Below are positions 6,054 through 7,702 of a stretch of DNA of 7,702 nt, one piece after another. This stretch comes from Pseudomonadota bacterium (GTDB taxonomy: Bacteria > Bdellovibrionota > Oligoflexia > Oligoflexales > Oligoflexaceae), in NCBI GenBank assembly GCA_029556045.1, contig JAKQGS010000059.1, positions 1 to 7,702 on the forward strand, in the 5' to 3' direction. Position numbers and translations under genes: made by a program. A model generated the notes under the pieces. That model made no database searches and had not been told where the DNA came from. It saw nothing but the letters and a program-made list of their open reading frames with translations. The first letter of the stretch is position 1. Every line of letters starts with the position of its first letter.

Positions 6054-7073
6054 ATGAGACGGAAATCAAAAAAACACCTTGGGATACTGATGCTGACGAT
6101 CGGTCTGGTGTTTCCATCCACCTGGATAGCCGCACAAACGACTCAGAACCCAGATCCACCCAAGGATAGACCCGTTCAAACGGAAGCTCCTGATCTGGAT
6201 GATCCGGTCAATAAGGCAAGCGATACCTTGGATGATCTTTCGGATGAGACGGAACCCAGCTCCACCCCGGAACAGGATATTCTCTTGGACGCCGATACCT
6301 GGTTTAAAGAGTGGAACGCCAAGCCCCATTCCCTTGCAGGGCTGCTCCATAAAGTTGTTTTCATCAGGGGGTTTCATCCCCAAACCGGCGAGGCGGAGCT
6401 TTATGACTTTGCTCCTGCTCCCTTTGAAGCGCTTGGTTTTGTCATCCCCGTCAACAGCCGGGCGTTTCAACTTTACCGCAACCTCAACCAAAGACCCACT
6501 GAGGTGGTGACGCAAGAGCAAAAGTCTGGAGTGGAAAAGGACGCTGCCTCGAAAGATGCATCCAAATCATCGGCCAAATCACCCAAAGGTCAAATCGAAG
6601 GCCGGGACCTCGCAACGATCGGGGAGTTGCTGACAACCAGCGGTGCTGGGGCGGCGATCGTCGACCAGAAGTCCAAATGGGCCGTCTATCAATTGAAGGG
6701 CGGAAAACCACAAAAAGTCTTTGATTTTTCAGCACCCAAAAAACCGGAAATCAAGGACATTCACCGCGCTTTGGTCCGGTCTCTCGGATACGATGCCGTC
6801 ATCCTGGACCGCAAGGGTGACCATTTTCTGGTGGCCTCCATGGCCCTCATCCCCCGCGATGGACTGCAGGCTCTGGTGCTGACGGACACTCAAGGGCTTA
6901 TCCACCTGAAAAAAGCCGATAAAAAGGGAGCAGGCCTCATGGAATTGGTGACGTCATCCGGTAAGGCCCAGGGAATATTCAAGTTGATCGTGGGGGGCGG
7001 CTCTGGAAACGCCATCCCCCCTGGCACCAAAGTCATCATGGAAACCGGTAAGTCTCAAAAAAAGGGACTTTGA
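6054..7073 (+). CDS. Exported protein of unknown function, partner of the barrel protein
   Basis: Not recognised. It has 339 residues. A basic start (MRRKSKKH) and hydrophobic core (LGILMLTIGLVF) ending in WIAAQ near 28 form a Sec signal peptide; no lipobox Cys is present, so it is probably periplasmic. Residues 30-78 are a Pro/Asp/Glu-rich, probably disordered segment. A first small domain covers about 80-150, a Lys/Ser/Ala linker about 155-182, and a second domain about 185-331 with predicted beta strands (AVYQLKG, DAVILDRKGDHFLVASMAL, QALVLTDTQGLIHLKK) ending in a Gly-rich turn and IPPGTKVIME. There is no Cys in the whole protein. The ribosome binding site AAGGGGG (6040-6046) overlaps the stop codon of the upstream gene and is 7 nt before the ATG, so translation is likely coupled. 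The tight pairing suggests a shared complex at the outer membrane, which is inference. Confidence 0.75.
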   Translation: MRRKSKKHLGILMLTIGLVFPSTWIAAQTTQNPDPPKDRPVQTEAPDLDDPVNKASDTLDDLSDETEPSSTPEQDILLDADTWFKEWNAKPHSLAGLLHKVVFIRGFHPQTGEAELYDFAPAPFEALGFVIPVNSRAFQLYRNLNQRPTEVVTQEQKSGVEKDAASKDASKSSAKSPKGQIEGRDLATIGELLTTSGAGAAIVDQKSKWAVYQLKGGKPQKVFDFSAPKKPEIKDIHRALVRSLGYDAVILDRKGDHFLVASMALIPRDGLQALVLTDTQGLIHLKKADKKGAGLMELVTSSGKAQGIFKLIVGGGSGNAIPPGTKVIMETGKSQKKGL

Positions 7074-7080
7074 AAATTTT
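7050..7080 (+). terminator. Weak possible terminator overlapping the end of the operon
   Basis: AAGTCTC (7050-7056) and GGGACTT (7064-7070) form a 7-bp stem with one G-U pair around seven A bases, followed by TGAAAATTTT. The stem is short and the T-tract is delayed, and it overlaps the last codons of the gene, so termination may be partial and could allow read-through into glnN. Confidence 0.3.
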
Positions 7081-7113
7081 CTAGCACACGCCCTTCTATT
7101 CCCATCGACCTCC

Positions 7114-7122
7114 TGATATGAT
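7114..7122 (+). promoter_or_regulatory. Putative extended -10 promoter of glnN
   Basis: TGATATGAT is a TGn-TATGAT extended -10 (TATGAT at 7117-7122), with a 3/6 -35-like TTCTAT (7094-7099) 17 bp upstream. Transcription would begin near 7129, giving a leader of about 100 nt. No sigma-54-type GG/GC pair with proper spacing was found, although many nitrogen genes use one. Confidence 0.45.
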
Positions 7123-7142
7123 CCCCGACATTCCGACAGCAG

Positions 7143-7211
7143 CCGGAGTCAATGTGATTCCGGTAGCCGTTTAAAGCCCATGTTTTTCTGGAGTGAGGTC
7201 ATTCCAAAAGA
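7143..7211 (+). promoter_or_regulatory. glnN leader with two predicted stem-loops
   Basis: Stem 1 pairs CCGGAGTCA (7143-7151) with TGATTCCGG (7155-7163): 9 bp with one G-U pair and a 3-nt loop. Stem 2 pairs TGGAGTG (7189-7195) with CATTCCA (7200-7206) around an AGGT loop, and can extend through a T-run/A-run pairing to 7184-7211 with one mismatch. TCTGGAG in stem 2 (7187-7193) is repeated at 7219-7225, where it forms the real ribosome binding site. It does not match a riboswitch class that I know. Confidence 0.4.
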
Positions 7212-7231
7212 CATGATATCTGGAGGTTTTT

Positions 7232-7702
7232 ATGCCACATGGTCATTTCCTGAAATCCACCCGTACCACTGATCAAGCCACCATGATGCTGCACCGTGCC
7301 CGCGAAGACCGCGCCGGTAAGGCCCCTGCGGAGAGGAGCCTGGCTCCCATTTCGTCCTATTTTGGCGAGATGACGTTTACCCTGGGGGACATGCGGGAGC
7401 ATCTGCCGCAAAAGGCGTACAAAGCCCTTTTGCAAACCCTGAACCACGGTAAACCCCTGACGGCAGAGACCGCTGAGGTTATCTCCCAGGTCATCAAGGA
7501 CTGGGCCGTGCAAAAAGGCGTGACTCACTTCTGCCACTGGTTCCAGCCCATGACTGGGTTGACGGCGGAAAAACACGATGCTTTTATTTCCATCCAACAT
7601 TCAGAGCACTCCGAACTCAAGGTAATGGAGCGCTTTTCCGGATCTCAATTGATCCAGGGTGAGCCAGATGCCTCCAGCTTTCCTAGCGGCGGCATTCGCT
7701 CA
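7232..7702 (+). CDS. glnN: Glutamine synthetase type III (N-terminal part, cut by window end)
   Basis: ATP-dependent synthesis of glutamine from glutamate and ammonia in the cytoplasm, the entry point of nitrogen assimilation. Only residues 1-157 of a usual length of about 700 are in the window; the frame is open to the edge. Landmarks typical of GSIII are [17 protein letters not shown] at 43-59, [20 protein letters not shown] at 90-109, the adjoining LTAEKHDAF at 110-118, and the strongly conserved [16 protein letters not shown] at 142-157. The HWFQPxTG and [10 protein letters not shown] signatures differ from types I and II, so the subtype is clear. The nucleotide- and metal-binding residues lie further on and cannot be checked. 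The ATG has GGAGG (7222-7226) at 5 nt, the strongest ribosome binding site in the window. It is preceded by a structured leader and its own promoter candidate, so it is probably independent of the upstream envelope operon. Confidence 0.95.
   Translation, partial: MPHGHFLKSTRTTDQATMMLHRAREDRAGKAPAERSLAPISSYFGEMTFTLGDMREHLPQKAYKALLQTLNHGKPLTAETAEVISQVIKDWAVQKGVTHFCHWFQPMTGLTAEKHDAFISIQHSEHSELKVMERFSGSQLIQGEPDASSFPSGGIRS

Noticed and set aside
7074..7231. Sigma-54 promoter or known glutamine riboswitch before glnN
   Set aside because: No GG-N10-GC element with the right surroundings and no match to the conserved core of the glnA RNA motif could be found by eye.
7199..7600. Minus-strand open frame of 133 codons
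   Set aside because: It is the antisense shadow of the type III glutamine synthetase gene.
1..7702. CRISPR array, transposase, tRNA, integration site or phage genes
   Set aside because: No regularly spaced repeats, no transposase-like frames and no tRNA cloverleaf were seen; the only repeats are the short operator-like copies and the REP-like palindrome.

Overview
The window looks like ordinary chromosomal DNA from a diderm (Gram-negative) bacterium of moderate GC content. The signs are Sec-type signal peptides, a predicted outer-membrane beta-barrel ending in Trp, strong Shine-Dalgarno sites and housekeeping genes at both ends. The mix of an IscS-type cysteine desulfurase, the archaeal/eukaryotic-type (ProS type 3) prolyl-tRNA synthetase and a type III glutamine synthetase is unusual for gamma- or betaproteobacteria. 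It would fit less-studied proteobacterial-like or Bdellovibrionota/Oligoflexia-like lineages, but I cannot fix the taxon from sequence alone.

Layout. Bases 1-724 (minus) hold the first 241 residues of a cysteine desulfurase that runs off the left edge. A 206-bp divergent intergenic region carries a perfect 18-bp palindrome and leads to proS (931-2445, plus). Between proS and the convergent next gene is a 76-bp imperfect palindrome resembling dispersed REP/MITE-type repeats. A secreted SGNH/GDSL hydrolase follows (2550-3716, minus). A 301-bp AT-rich divergent region with three copies of a TTGACCTG motif separates it from a 91-residue protein that is only a LysR-type helix-turn-helix domain (4018-4293, plus), closed by a good intrinsic terminator. 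An extended -10 promoter then drives a two-gene operon. The first gene encodes a 540-residue predicted outer-membrane barrel protein with a separate N-terminal domain (4419-6041). The second encodes a 339-residue exported protein of unknown function (6054-7073), 12 bp downstream with its ribosome binding site overlapping the first stop codon. The window ends in the first 157 residues of type III glutamine synthetase (glnN), preceded by a leader with two predicted hairpins.

How it works together. The ends are housekeeping: sulfur mobilisation, tRNA charging and ammonia assimilation. The middle (about 2.5-7.1 kb) is an envelope block: an exported lipase/esterase-like enzyme, a minimal LysR-type DNA-binding protein that probably acts on the repeats in front of it, and an envelope operon that I do not recognise. 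That operon and the stand-alone LysR domain are the least explained parts. I see no CRISPR array, transposase, tRNA or rRNA.
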